Of a stretch of 6,823 nucleotides of DNA, positions 1 to 5,661 are shown piece after piece (the first letter of the stretch is position 1; each line of letters starts with the position of its first letter). The DNA is from Propionibacteriales bacterium. GTDB lineage: Bacteria > Actinomycetota > Actinomycetes > Propionibacteriales > Propionibacteriaceae. The notes under the pieces are model-generated. The model saw only the letters and a program-made list of their open reading frames with translations, did not search any database and had not been told where the DNA came from. The DNA lies in assembly GCA_030453285.1 (NCBI GenBank), contig JAKDKP010000122.1, positions 1-6,823 on the forward strand. The letters run 5' to 3'. The position numbers were made by a program, and so were the translations under genes.

Positions 1-405
1 TACCTCCGCTTCGACGGTGCCGGTCAGATGATCGCATGCGTGATCAACTTCTCCTCCGATCCCCATCCTGATCATCGGATCGGGCTGCCGGGCGAGGGCG
101 TCTGGACCGAGATCCTGAACACCGACGCGGAGTCCTACGACGGGACCGGTGAGTACGGGAATCTCGGGCAGGTGGTCACCGTGCCCGTCCCGAGCCATGG
201 GTTCGAACACAGTGCCGAGGTCACCGTCGGACCGCTGGCGGCGGTCTTCTTCCGGTACGTCCCTCCCGAACCCACCACCACATCGGCTGAGCCCACCACC
301 ACATCGGCCGAACCCAGCACCACGTTGGCTGAGCCCACCATCGCGTTGGCTGAGCCTGTCGAAGCCTCCCCCACGGCTCCGCTCGCTCGTCCGGAGCGCC
401 GATGA
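1..405 (+). CDS. glgB: 1,4-alpha-glucan branching enzyme, C-terminal fragment with repeat-encoded tail
   Basis: This is the last 134 codons of a gene that enters from the left edge. The reading frame is open from base 1 and ends at TGA 403-405. Residues 1-87 match the all-beta C-terminal domain of GlgB as I know it: an 'ACVINFSS' strand, then 'GVWTEILNTDAE', then 'GNLGQV', and a final hydrophobic strand 'VGPLAAVFFRYV'. GlgB is cytoplasmic and forms alpha-1,6 branches in glycogen; the catalytic barrel lies outside the window. The family normally ends at about the 'FFRYV' strand. Here 47 more residues follow, made of a seven-residue repeat (PTTTSAE and variants) and a Pro/Ala/Arg-rich end. The tail is encoded by a DNA tandem repeat, looks disordered, and is probably not needed for catalysis. 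The stop overlaps the next start (ATGA). Other GH13 enzymes are possible but fit this C-terminus less well. Confidence 0.88.
   Translation, partial: YLRFDGAGQMIACVINFSSDPHPDHRIGLPGEGVWTEILNTDAESYDGTGEYGNLGQVVTVPVPSHGFEHSAEVTVGPLAAVFFRYVPPEPTTTSAEPTTTSAEPSTTLAEPTIALAEPVEASPTAPLARPERR
271..366 (+). repeat. 21-nt tandem repeat, four units plus a partial unit, inside the glgB 3' end
   Basis: Four successive 21-nt units lie at 271-291, 292-312, 313-333 and 334-354, each starting CCCACCA or CCCAGCA and ending in GGCTGAG or GGCCGAA. The first two differ at only two positions; units 3 and 4 diverge more and share GTTGGCTGAG. The array runs into CCTGTCGAAGCC (355-366). The junction sequence GGCTGAGCCTGTCGAAGCC resembles an interspersed motif that I recall as frequent between genes in several actinobacterial genomes; this needs a genome-wide count. 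The unit length is a multiple of three, so copy-number change keeps the frame and adds or removes seven residues (P-T-T-T-S-A-E) from the GlgB tail. Confidence 0.85.
376..397 (+). promoter_or_regulatory. Hairpin enclosing the ribosome binding site of the GNAT-Nudix gene
   Basis: GCTCCG (376-381) and CGGAGC (392-397) are perfect inverted repeats around a 10-nt loop. The 3' arm contains GGAG (393-396), which sits five bases before the ATG at 402 and is the only Shine-Dalgarno-like sequence for that gene. Folding would hide the site. A ribosome finishing glgB would melt it, which fits translational coupling through the ATGA overlap. The structure is seen in sequence; the function is inference, and a 6-bp stem can arise by chance in GC-rich DNA. 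Confidence 0.4.
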
Positions 406-1205
406 ACCGCGAGATCGAGATCAATGTCAAGGTCGGCGCACACGGGGTCGGCGTCCTGGAGTGGTCCACCGCCACCACGCTGGACGGGCTGACCCGTGCG
501 CTGAGTGTGGCCGGTGATGAGGCGCTGATCGGTCACGAGCTGCGCCGCCTGGAGTTCTCCCTGCCCGCCGGTGATCAACTCGCCCGACGGGCGGCACTGC
601 GGGCCGGCTTCCGTCAGGAAGGTGTCCGCCGGGCAGCCTGGCAGAGCACCGACGGCGCCTACGAGGACGTGGTGCTGTACGCCCGCCTGGCCGACGACGT
701 CACCCGGGGGCCGGCGGCCATGTCGGGGGCGATGAATTCGGCCATGCCACGCAAGCGTCTGATCTCGCACGTACTGATGCGCGATCCCGATGAACGGATC
801 GTGTTGTGTCGCACCACGTTCAAGCCTGACTGGGAATTGCCCGGCGGCATCGTCGAACCCGGTGAAACCCCGCGGGATGGCGCGCTGCGCGAGGTCAGCG
901 AGGAACTCGGACTCGACCTCGAGGTCGGCCGGCTGTTGATCATGGACTGGATGCCGCCATACCTGGGCTGGGAGGACGCCTGCGAGTTGATCTTCGACGG
1001 CGGCCTCGTCGAGCCGGCCGATCTCGACTGCTACGTGCTGGACGGACACGAGATCGCCGAGGTGCGCCTGGTCACCCTCGCCGAGGCCGGCGAGTTGGTC
1101 ACGCCGCTGTCCCATCGACGACTGACGATCGCCAGTTCGCTTCAACCAGGCGCCTTTGCCTACACCGAGAACGGGAAGATCCTCGGCGCCACCGACGAGA
1201 CCTGA
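402..1205 (+). CDS. Nudix hydrolase with N-terminal partial GNAT-like region
   Basis: The protein has 267 residues. The start ATG overlaps the glgB stop (ATGA), with GGAG five bases upstream. Residues about 117-250 form a Nudix domain with a textbook Nudix box: G149, E155, then R163-E164-V-S-E167-E168-L-G170-L171, matching GX5EX7REUXEEXGU. These glutamates bind the divalent metal used to cleave a nucleoside diphosphate linked to another group. The substrate cannot be read from the sequence. Residues about 15-100 resemble the C-terminal half of a RimJ/RimL-type GNAT acetyltransferase: a hydrophobic strand near GVGVLEW, 'RRLEFSLP', 'ARRAALRAGFRQEGVRR' and a final strand 'EDVVLYARL'. The usual N-terminal half, and a clear acetyl-CoA pyrophosphate-binding loop (Q/R-x-x-G-x-G/A), are not seen, so acetyltransferase activity is doubtful. 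A linker (about 100-116) with several Met residues joins the parts. M107, M111 or M115 could start a Nudix-only protein, but the long frame is well supported by coding character and the overlap. Confidence 0.85.
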   Translation: MNREIEINVKVGAHGVGVLEWSTATTLDGLTRALSVAGDEALIGHELRRLEFSLPAGDQLARRAALRAGFRQEGVRRAAWQSTDGAYEDVVLYARLADDVTRGPAAMSGAMNSAMPRKRLISHVLMRDPDERIVLCRTTFKPDWELPGGIVEPGETPRDGALREVSEELGLDLEVGRLLIMDWMPPYLGWEDACELIFDGGLVEPADLDCYVLDGHEIAEVRLVTLAEAGELVTPLSHRRLTIASSLQPGAFAYTENGKILGATDET

Positions 1206-1261
1206 GCGAGGCACTCCACACCCTCGCGCGGCGTCCGACCAGCGCGCCCAGCGAACACCGC
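1206..1261. other. Short convergent intergenic gap without a clear terminator
   Basis: These 56 bases separate the stop of the Nudix gene (+) from the stop of the mannonate oxidoreductase gene (-). The only inverted repeat I see is GCGCG (1226-1230) against CGCGC (1243-1247) around 12 bases. It has no flanking T-run on either strand, so it is not a convincing intrinsic terminator. Rho-dependent termination or overlapping 3' ends are possible. Confidence 0.5.
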
Positions 1262-2554
1262 TCAGAGGCCGGCGGCCACCTCGGCAACAAGGTCGTCGTC
1301 GCCGGCGAGCTCCTCGTCCAGGAACGCCAGCGTGGCACGCGCTCGCTTCCGCGAGTCGGGCGCCTCGTCGAGTTCACGCCGCAGCTGCTCGGCCTGGGAA
1401 TCATTGACCTCTCCCGTTCCCAGATGCGTGACCCACGCCGCCACCACCGTCGGGAAGGCCGCCCCGATGCCGAGTCCTTTCGCGCGGCGAGCCTGCTGGA
1501 CGGCCACGAAGCGGACCGGCAACTTCTGCGAGCCATCACCCGCGATCTGCGCCAACCGGTGCTGGATGCGTGCATTGGTGAACCGGTCGACCAGCGCATC
1601 GGTCGCTTCGTCGATCTCGTCGGACGAGAAGGGCAGCACCGGCGCCGCGTCGGTCCACACCTGCCGCAGTGTCTCCAGACAGACCTGGTCCTCCATCGCC
1701 TCGGCGATCGTCTGGTGCCCCCGCGCCAGGCCGAGATAGGCCAGCATCGAATGTCCACCGTTCAGCAGCCACAGCTTGCGTTGCTCGTACGGCTCGACGT
1801 CGTCGACGATCCGTGCCCCGGCTCTGTCCCAGGCGGGCCTGCCCAACGGGAAGTCTCCGGCAATCACCCATTCGCTGAACGGCTCGGTGATCACCGGCGC
1901 CCGGTCCGCCCAGCCGACGAGGGCGGCCACATCGGCGATGTCCTCGGCGGTCGTCGCGGGTGTGATCCGATCGACCATCGTCGAGGCGAAGCTGATCTTG
2001 TCGTCGATCCACTCGGCCAGTCCTTGATCAACTCGTTCGGCAAGATCAAGAACGGACCGACGCGACAGCTCGCCGTTGGCGGTCAGGTTGTCGCACGGTA
2101 CGACGGCCAACGACTGTTGATTGGTCCGGTGACGCACCCGCAAGCCGTCCACCAATCGCCCCAGGGCCGAGGTCGGTCGCCCGGCCCGTACGGCCTCGTG
2201 CTCGTCGTCACCGACCAGATAGCCCTTCTCGGTGATCGTGGTGGTGACCAGCGCAACGTTCTCGTCGCCGAGGGCGGTCCGGTACCTCTCCGGATCGGTG
2301 CCGTCGGAGGCCCGCACCACGCTGGTGATCTCGGCGGGCAGGTCGTGTTCGGGGCCGCGTTCCAGCAACGTGTACCGGCAGTCCTGGGCGGACAACACCT
2401 CGGCGGCTGTCGGGGTGCGGCCGGTCAGGGCCCAGATGCCCCAGGGTTCGGCGCCGTCGAGCTGGTTGGCCAGCTGGGTGTACCACGCCTGATGGGCTCG
2501 GAAGAAGGCGCCCAGGCCGAGATGAGCCGCACGAATCGGTGCCCGCTCGATCAT
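1262..2554 (-). CDS. uxuB: Mannitol dehydrogenase family oxidoreductase, probable D-fructuronate (mannonate) reductase
   Basis: The chosen ATG (2554) gives 430 residues and overlaps the upstream stop as ATGA. A GTG at 2575 would add seven residues, but AAGGA abuts it directly, so it is less likely. The N-terminus 'AHLGLGAFFRAH' is the family's nucleotide-binding start. Residues 187-199 (ISFASTMVDRITP) match the mannitol dehydrogenase signature [LIVMY]-x-[FS]-x2-[STAGCV]-x-V-D-R-[IV]-x-[PS]. K260, N265 and H268 in 'KLWLLNGGH' have the spacing of the catalytic Lys-Asn-His of Pseudomonas fluorescens mannitol 2-dehydrogenase, and N156 in 'PCDN' fits its further active-site Asn. The family performs NAD-dependent interconversion of a 2-keto sugar and a polyol or aldonate in the cytoplasm. 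The divergent uxaC gene makes D-fructuronate, so reduction of fructuronate to D-mannonate is the best guess. Mannitol, arabinitol or tagaturonate activity remains possible. It is slightly shorter than typical members (about 450-490). It is the last gene of the operon. Confidence 0.85.
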   Translation of the reverse strand: MIERAPIRAAHLGLGAFFRAHQAWYTQLANQLDGAEPWGIWALTGRTPTAAEVLSAQDCRYTLLERGPEHDLPAEITSVVRASDGTDPERYRTALGDENVALVTTTITEKGYLVGDDEHEAVRAGRPTSALGRLVDGLRVRHRTNQQSLAVVPCDNLTANGELSRRSVLDLAERVDQGLAEWIDDKISFASTMVDRITPATTAEDIADVAALVGWADRAPVITEPFSEWVIAGDFPLGRPAWDRAGARIVDDVEPYEQRKLWLLNGGHSMLAYLGLARGHQTIAEAMEDQVCLETLRQVWTDAAPVLPFSSDEIDEATDALVDRFTNARIQHRLAQIAGDGSQKLPVRFVAVQQARRAKGLGIGAAFPTVVAAWVTHLGTGEVNDSQAEQLRRELDEAPDSRKRARATLAFLDEELAGDDDLVAEVAAGL

Positions 2555-3405
2555 GGGCGTGCCCCCGGCAGGCACTCCTTGATGTGCGCGAGGTTGTCGG
2601 CGCAGCGTTCGGCCAGCGGCAGATCGGTGGAGAAGTCCTCACAGGTGATCCAGCCGTCGTAGCCGGTCGCGGTGATCTCGGCCAGGTAGGTACGCAGGTC
2701 GACCTGACCGGTGCGCAGCGACACCATGGCCGCGGTGTGGTCGATCGTTCCGTCGGGCTGGGTGCCACTTTCCTGCCAGGCGGCGTTCTTGACATGCACG
2801 TGCGCCAGGTACGGCCCGAGCATTTGCGCTGCCCACAGCGTGCGTTCGTGGCCTTCGTACACGAGATTGCCCATGTCGTGGATGACACCGACATGATCGG
2901 GATCGAGGCCGTCGATCAGACGCAGCACCGATGAGGCCGAGGCACCGATCGTCCGGTGATGCAGCTCGATCAACGCCTTCACACCATGATCGGCAGCGAC
3001 TTCGGCCACCCACCGATAGTCCTTCTTGGCACGCTCGAACACCTCGGGATAGGTCTCCCCCTCGGCGACCGCGGGCAACCGCACCCGCACCTTCTTCGCG
3101 TCGAGCGCGGCGGTGGCCTTGATCAAGCGCTCGACGTCCTCGTGCTCGTGACAGGTGGCATATCCGCCGATCGCCGAGATCTCCAGACCGGCCTCGGCCA
3201 CCAGCTCTCGCATGGCGTCGAGGTTGTCCTCAAGACCGGTCAGCGGCCAGGTGGCCCGGTTGCCGGACCAGAATCCCGACTGCTCGGCCGGCTGCTGATC
3301 GATCACCCGCCACTCGACGCCGTCCCAGCCCTGCTCGGCCAAGTGGGAGACCACCTCGGCTGGCGTCCAGTCCGGTGTGGCGGCGGTGAACATCGCGAAC
3401 TTCAT
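2551..3405 (-). CDS. Sugar phosphate isomerase/epimerase-like TIM-barrel protein (xylose isomerase-like superfamily)
   Basis: The protein has 284 residues, a usual length for the AP_endonuc_2/xylose isomerase-like TIM-barrel family. The ATG at 3405 overlaps the upstream stop (ATGA), with GGGAAG seven bases before it. Strand motifs run in order: 'KFAMFTA' (beta-1), 'WDGVEWRV' (beta-2), 'LEISAIGGYAT' (beta-3), 'KKVRVRLP' (beta-4), 'KALIELHH' (beta-5), 'VGVIHDMGN' (beta-6), 'LAHVHVKNA' (beta-7) and 'GWITCEDF' (beta-8). The expected metal ligands are all present: E147, D177, H204 and E256. Such enzymes isomerise or epimerise keto sugars, dehydrate inositol derivatives, or act on 3-keto-glycosides. 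The exact substrate is not readable. It sits third of four genes, next to a Gfo/Idh/MocA dehydrogenase and the UxuB-like reductase, which points to a step in sugar acid catabolism. It does not look like UxuA: it lacks the length and N-terminus of mannonate dehydratase as I know them. Confidence 0.85.
   Translation of the reverse strand: MKFAMFTAATPDWTPAEVVSHLAEQGWDGVEWRVIDQQPAEQSGFWSGNRATWPLTGLEDNLDAMRELVAEAGLEISAIGGYATCHEHEDVERLIKATAALDAKKVRVRLPAVAEGETYPEVFERAKKDYRWVAEVAADHGVKALIELHHRTIGASASSVLRLIDGLDPDHVGVIHDMGNLVYEGHERTLWAAQMLGPYLAHVHVKNAAWQESGTQPDGTIDHTAAMVSLRTGQVDLRTYLAEITATGYDGWITCEDFSTDLPLAERCADNLAHIKECLPGARP
2555..2580 (-). promoter_or_regulatory. Displaced Shine-Dalgarno with intervening small hairpin before uxuB
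   Basis: On the minus strand AAGGA (2580-2576) lies 21 bases before the chosen uxuB ATG, too far for normal initiation. Between them GTGCC (2575-2571) and GGCAC (2563-2559) can pair around a 7-nt loop, leaving only GCCC (2558-2555) before the ATG. If this hairpin forms, it would bring AAGGA to an effective distance of about four bases plus the stem. This would explain the lack of a normally placed site. It lies inside the coding end of the upstream gene; the function is inferred. Confidence 0.3.
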
Positions 3406-4601
3406 TGATCAACTTCCCGTGGGTGGGACGTGAACCTGGTGATGGTGTCGTCGTACGCACCGTCGAGGACATCGGCGAACAGCACCGGACGACCAAGGCT
3501 GGCCGAGGTGTACAGCGCCCGGACCAGCGCCAGCGACAGTTGTGCCTCTTTCAACGTGACGCCGGGTGATCGACCCTGCTGGATCGCGGCGGCGATGTCG
3601 TCGTACTGACGGCCGTGCGCCTTGGCGAACGCGCCGGTCTCTGGTGGGTTGGCCCGCAGGTGCTCGGCCGGAACGAGTTCTTCGGCCCGGTTCTCGGCCG
3701 CGGTCACCTCGGTCGTGGAGGAGCTGCCCGACGGCTTGGTCCCCGACGCGGCGGCGTCGACCGTGGAGTAGAAGTAGTCGAGTTGATCACGGTCGACGAT
3801 GGCCGAACCGGCCGTACCGTGCACCTGGATGCGGGTGGTCAACCCGGGAAAGGCTGCCGTGCTTGCATGCAGCACGGCCAGGGCGCGGGTCTCGAACGAG
3901 ATCGTCGCGACCAGCACGTCCTCCACCTCGATCCGCTCGTGGGCCAACAGGCCGGCCTGGGCGGAGATCTGCACGGGCGTGCCGAGGTACCATCGCAGCA
4001 GGTCGACGGTGTGCACGGCCTGGTTCATCACCGCTCCGCCGCCGTCCAGCTGCCAGGTGCCACGCCATTCTCCACCGTCGTAGTACTCCTGGGTCCGGTA
4101 CCACGCCATCGATGCCACCGCCGAGGTCACCGCGCCAAGGCGGCCCTCGTCGATGGCGGCCTTGGTGACCTGGTGCGCCGGATCGAATCGGTGCTGGCTG
4201 ATCACGCTGATCACCTGACCGGGGGCGGCATGATCACGTTCGACCGCCAACAGGGCACGCCCACGCGGCACGGTCACATCGAGCGGCTTCTCGATCACGG
4301 TGTGCACGCCAGCGAGGATGCACTCCTCGGCCTGGTCGGCGTGGTCGCCCGAGGGCGTACAGATCGACACCAGATCGATCCCGCCACCGGCCAGCGCCTC
4401 GGTGAGGGTCCGGTACGCAGCAGGCACCGGCTGGTCGTGACCTGCTGCGGCGGCCTGCTCCATCGCCGCAGCGGCGGCCTTCTCGGTGGCCTCCTGCTTG
4501 GGGTCGATGACGGCGGCCACGCGGTAGGCCGGATGGGCACCGAGCAATCCGGCATGTTGGGCGCCGATCACGCCGCAGCCAAGAATGGCGACGTTGATCA
4601 T
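3402..4601 (-). CDS. Gfo/Idh/MocA family NAD(P)-dependent oxidoreductase
   Basis: The protein has 399 residues. The ATG at 4601 overlaps the previous stop (ATGA). The Rossmann loop is G8-C-G10-V-I-G13 after 'INVAIL'. Then come 'DLVSICTPSGDHA' (76-88), the family's E104-K105-P106 motif that closes the cofactor site, and an alpha/beta C-terminal domain. In 'GGGAVMNQAVHTVDLLRWYLG' (187-207, in two parts: G187-G189 and N193-H197-D200) H197 is at the usual catalytic His position. Members oxidise or reduce one hydroxyl of a free, glycosylated or phosphorylated sugar or of an inositol with NAD(P). Two features are odd: an Ala/Glu/Gln-rich insert at about residues 36-56, between the second and third Rossmann strands, and a Ser/Thr/Ala-rich loop at about 283-305. 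Both may be disordered. The two flanking TIM-barrel isomerase-like genes suggest the oxidised product is their substrate. No signal peptide is visible. Confidence 0.88.
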   Translation of the reverse strand: MINVAILGCGVIGAQHAGLLGAHPAYRVAAVIDPKQEATEKAAAAAMEQAAAAGHDQPVPAAYRTLTEALAGGGIDLVSICTPSGDHADQAEECILAGVHTVIEKPLDVTVPRGRALLAVERDHAAPGQVISVISQHRFDPAHQVTKAAIDEGRLGAVTSAVASMAWYRTQEYYDGGEWRGTWQLDGGGAVMNQAVHTVDLLRWYLGTPVQISAQAGLLAHERIEVEDVLVATISFETRALAVLHASTAAFPGLTTRIQVHGTAGSAIVDRDQLDYFYSTVDAAASGTKPSGSSSTTEVTAAENRAEELVPAEHLRANPPETGAFAKAHGRQYDDIAAAIQQGRSPGVTLKEAQLSLALVRALYTSASLGRPVLFADVLDGAYDDTITRFTSHPREVDQ

Positions 4602-5494
4602 GCCAACACCACCCCAGCGCGATCGGTGAGCGTACGGAAGGCGCGGGCGGCTCGCCCGAACGCGGCCGGACCGGAGAATCCGCCGAGGTGGGTGTAGTCG
4701 GACAGATGCGGTTCCAGGGAGGCAAAGCCGTCGTACCCCAGGTCCACAAGGGCTTGCACGGTCTCGGGCAGCTCACCATCGCCCTCCCCGGCCGGCACCA
4801 CCGACGCGTCAGCGAACAGCGCGTCCTTGACCTGCAGGTATTCCAGGTGAGGGGCCAGCATGGCGAAGCCGTCGGTGAAGGGCTTCACCCCCACCTGCAC
4901 GAAGTTGGCATTGTCCCAGGCCAGCCGCAGCGACGGCAGCCCGACATGATCAACGATGTCGAGGCAACGGTCGGGGGTGTCTCCGTAGATGTCCTTCTCG
5001 TTCTCGTGCACCAGCACCTTGCCCGCCGCGCCTGCCCGTTCGGCCAACGCCTTCATGTGTGACAGCACGTCGTCGCGGATGTCGGCTGCCGTGCGGCCTT
5101 CGGCCCGATAGAAGGAGAAGACGCGGATGTGACGGGTGCCGAGCATGTCGGCCGCCGCGATGGCCATATCCAGTCGGGCCAGTTCCGCCGAGATCGGTGC
5201 GGACACGTCCACCTTGCCGATCGGGGATGCGATCGCCGAGACTCCGAATCCGCGATCGGTGATCGTCTGGGCCAAGGTGTCGAGCTGTCGCTCGTCGAGG
5301 TCGACGATGTTGGTACCCCAGGCACTGCGCACTTCGACGTATGAAGCACCCAACGATGACAGGACCGCCAACTGGACGACTGGGTCGGGGTCGATCTCGT
5401 CACCGAACCCAGAAAGGGTCCAGGTCGGCTTGGTCGGTGGATGCTGCGGTGCAGACACGGTCTGCTGGGTTGCTGACTGCTGCGATGCGCTCAC
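4598..5494 (-). CDS. TIM-barrel sugar isomerase/epimerase-like protein, first gene of the operon
   Basis: The chosen GTG start (5494) gives 298 residues. The open frame extends upstream to 5842, but that part is antisense to uxaC and looks like non-coding translation. The recognisable barrel begins at about residue 26 ('LSGFGDEIDPD'), after a Ser/Gln/Thr/Pro-rich leader; a second GTG at 5458 is an alternative. Neither has a Shine-Dalgarno, and TAGTCT seven bases before 5494 suggests a leaderless message. Barrel strands include 'ASYVEVRSAWG', 'FGVSAIASPIG', 'TRHIRVFSFYR', 'KVLVHENE', 'LRLAWDNANF', 'LEYLQVKDA' and 'GFASLEPHL'. Metal-ligand positions read E164, D194, Q221 and E261. The third is normally His in this superfamily (xHxKD), so Gln is unusual. 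The fold is convincing; the substrate is unknown. It shares only the general fold with the other TIM-barrel protein of this operon and is not a recent duplicate. Confidence 0.83.
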   Translation of the reverse strand: MSASQQSATQQTVSAPQHPPTKPTWTLSGFGDEIDPDPVVQLAVLSSLGASYVEVRSAWGTNIVDLDERQLDTLAQTITDRGFGVSAIASPIGKVDVSAPISAELARLDMAIAAADMLGTRHIRVFSFYRAEGRTAADIRDDVLSHMKALAERAGAAGKVLVHENEKDIYGDTPDRCLDIVDHVGLPSLRLAWDNANFVQVGVKPFTDGFAMLAPHLEYLQVKDALFADASVVPAGEGDGELPETVQALVDLGYDGFASLEPHLSDYTHLGGFSGPAAFGRAARAFRTLTDRAGVVLA

Positions 5495-5501
5495 GGCACC
5501 G

Positions 5502-5507
5502 AGACTA
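5502..5507 (-). promoter_or_regulatory. Candidate -10 element for the four-gene operon, implying a leaderless transcript
   Basis: On the minus strand TAGTCT is followed by seven bases and then the GTG start at 5494, so transcription would begin at or very near the start codon. No Shine-Dalgarno precedes the GTG. Leaderless messages are common in actinobacteria. The -35 region 17 bases upstream (CCTCGG) is poor, so this rests on the -10 and spacing only. Confidence 0.35.
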
Positions 5508-5544
5508 CCGAACAATCCCGATGGCCGAGGCCAGGAGGACCGCG

Positions 5545-5563
5545 CATCCCTGCCAGTGGGATG
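5545..5563. promoter_or_regulatory. Candidate operator: 6-bp inverted repeat in the divergent promoter region
   Basis: CATCCC (5545-5550) and GGGATG (5558-5563) are perfect inverted repeats with a 7-base spacer. The site is 51 bp upstream of the operon start codon and 104 bp upstream of uxaC, where a shared regulator could act. It could also be a chance repeat. Confidence 0.3.
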
Positions 5564-5657
5564 ACGCTTTCCGCGAGCCCCTCCCCGACCGGTTCGGCCA
5601 AGCCAGGCCATAGGGTGACCAGCGACAGCTAACTCCGTCCGCACCTCGAAGATTGCT

Positions 5658-5661
5658 GAGG
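5658..5661 (+). promoter_or_regulatory. Ribosome binding site deciding the uxaC start
   Basis: GAGG lies five bases before the ATG at 5667. It supports this start, which also places the conserved N-terminal region in register. Confidence 0.6.

Noticed and set aside
55..80. TCCGAT/ATCGGA inverted repeat near the left edge
   Set aside because: It lies wholly within the conserved GlgB coding region and has no regulatory context.
271..366. The 21-nt repeats as a CRISPR array
   Set aside because: The units are directly adjacent without spacers and are in frame within a coding region.
135..1214. 359-codon minus-strand frame across the glgB tail and the Nudix gene
   Set aside because: It spans two real plus-strand genes; its repeats only reflect the 21-nt DNA repeat.
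1226..1247. GCGCG/CGCGC hairpin in the convergent gap as a terminator
   Set aside because: Only five pairs, a 12-base loop and no T-run on either strand.
1424..2662. 412-codon open frame on the plus strand opposite the UxuB-like gene
   Set aside because: It mirrors a gene with intact family signature and catalytic residues; no domain is recognisable in the mirror frame.
2551..3405. Identification of this TIM-barrel gene as mannonate dehydratase (UxuA)
   Set aside because: It would complete the pathway, but length and motifs match general sugar isomerase/epimerases rather than the longer UxuA family.
3615..4697. 360-codon plus-strand frame opposite the Gfo/Idh/MocA gene
   Set aside because: Shadow of a well-supported gene; it also crosses the conserved operon junction and shows no motif.
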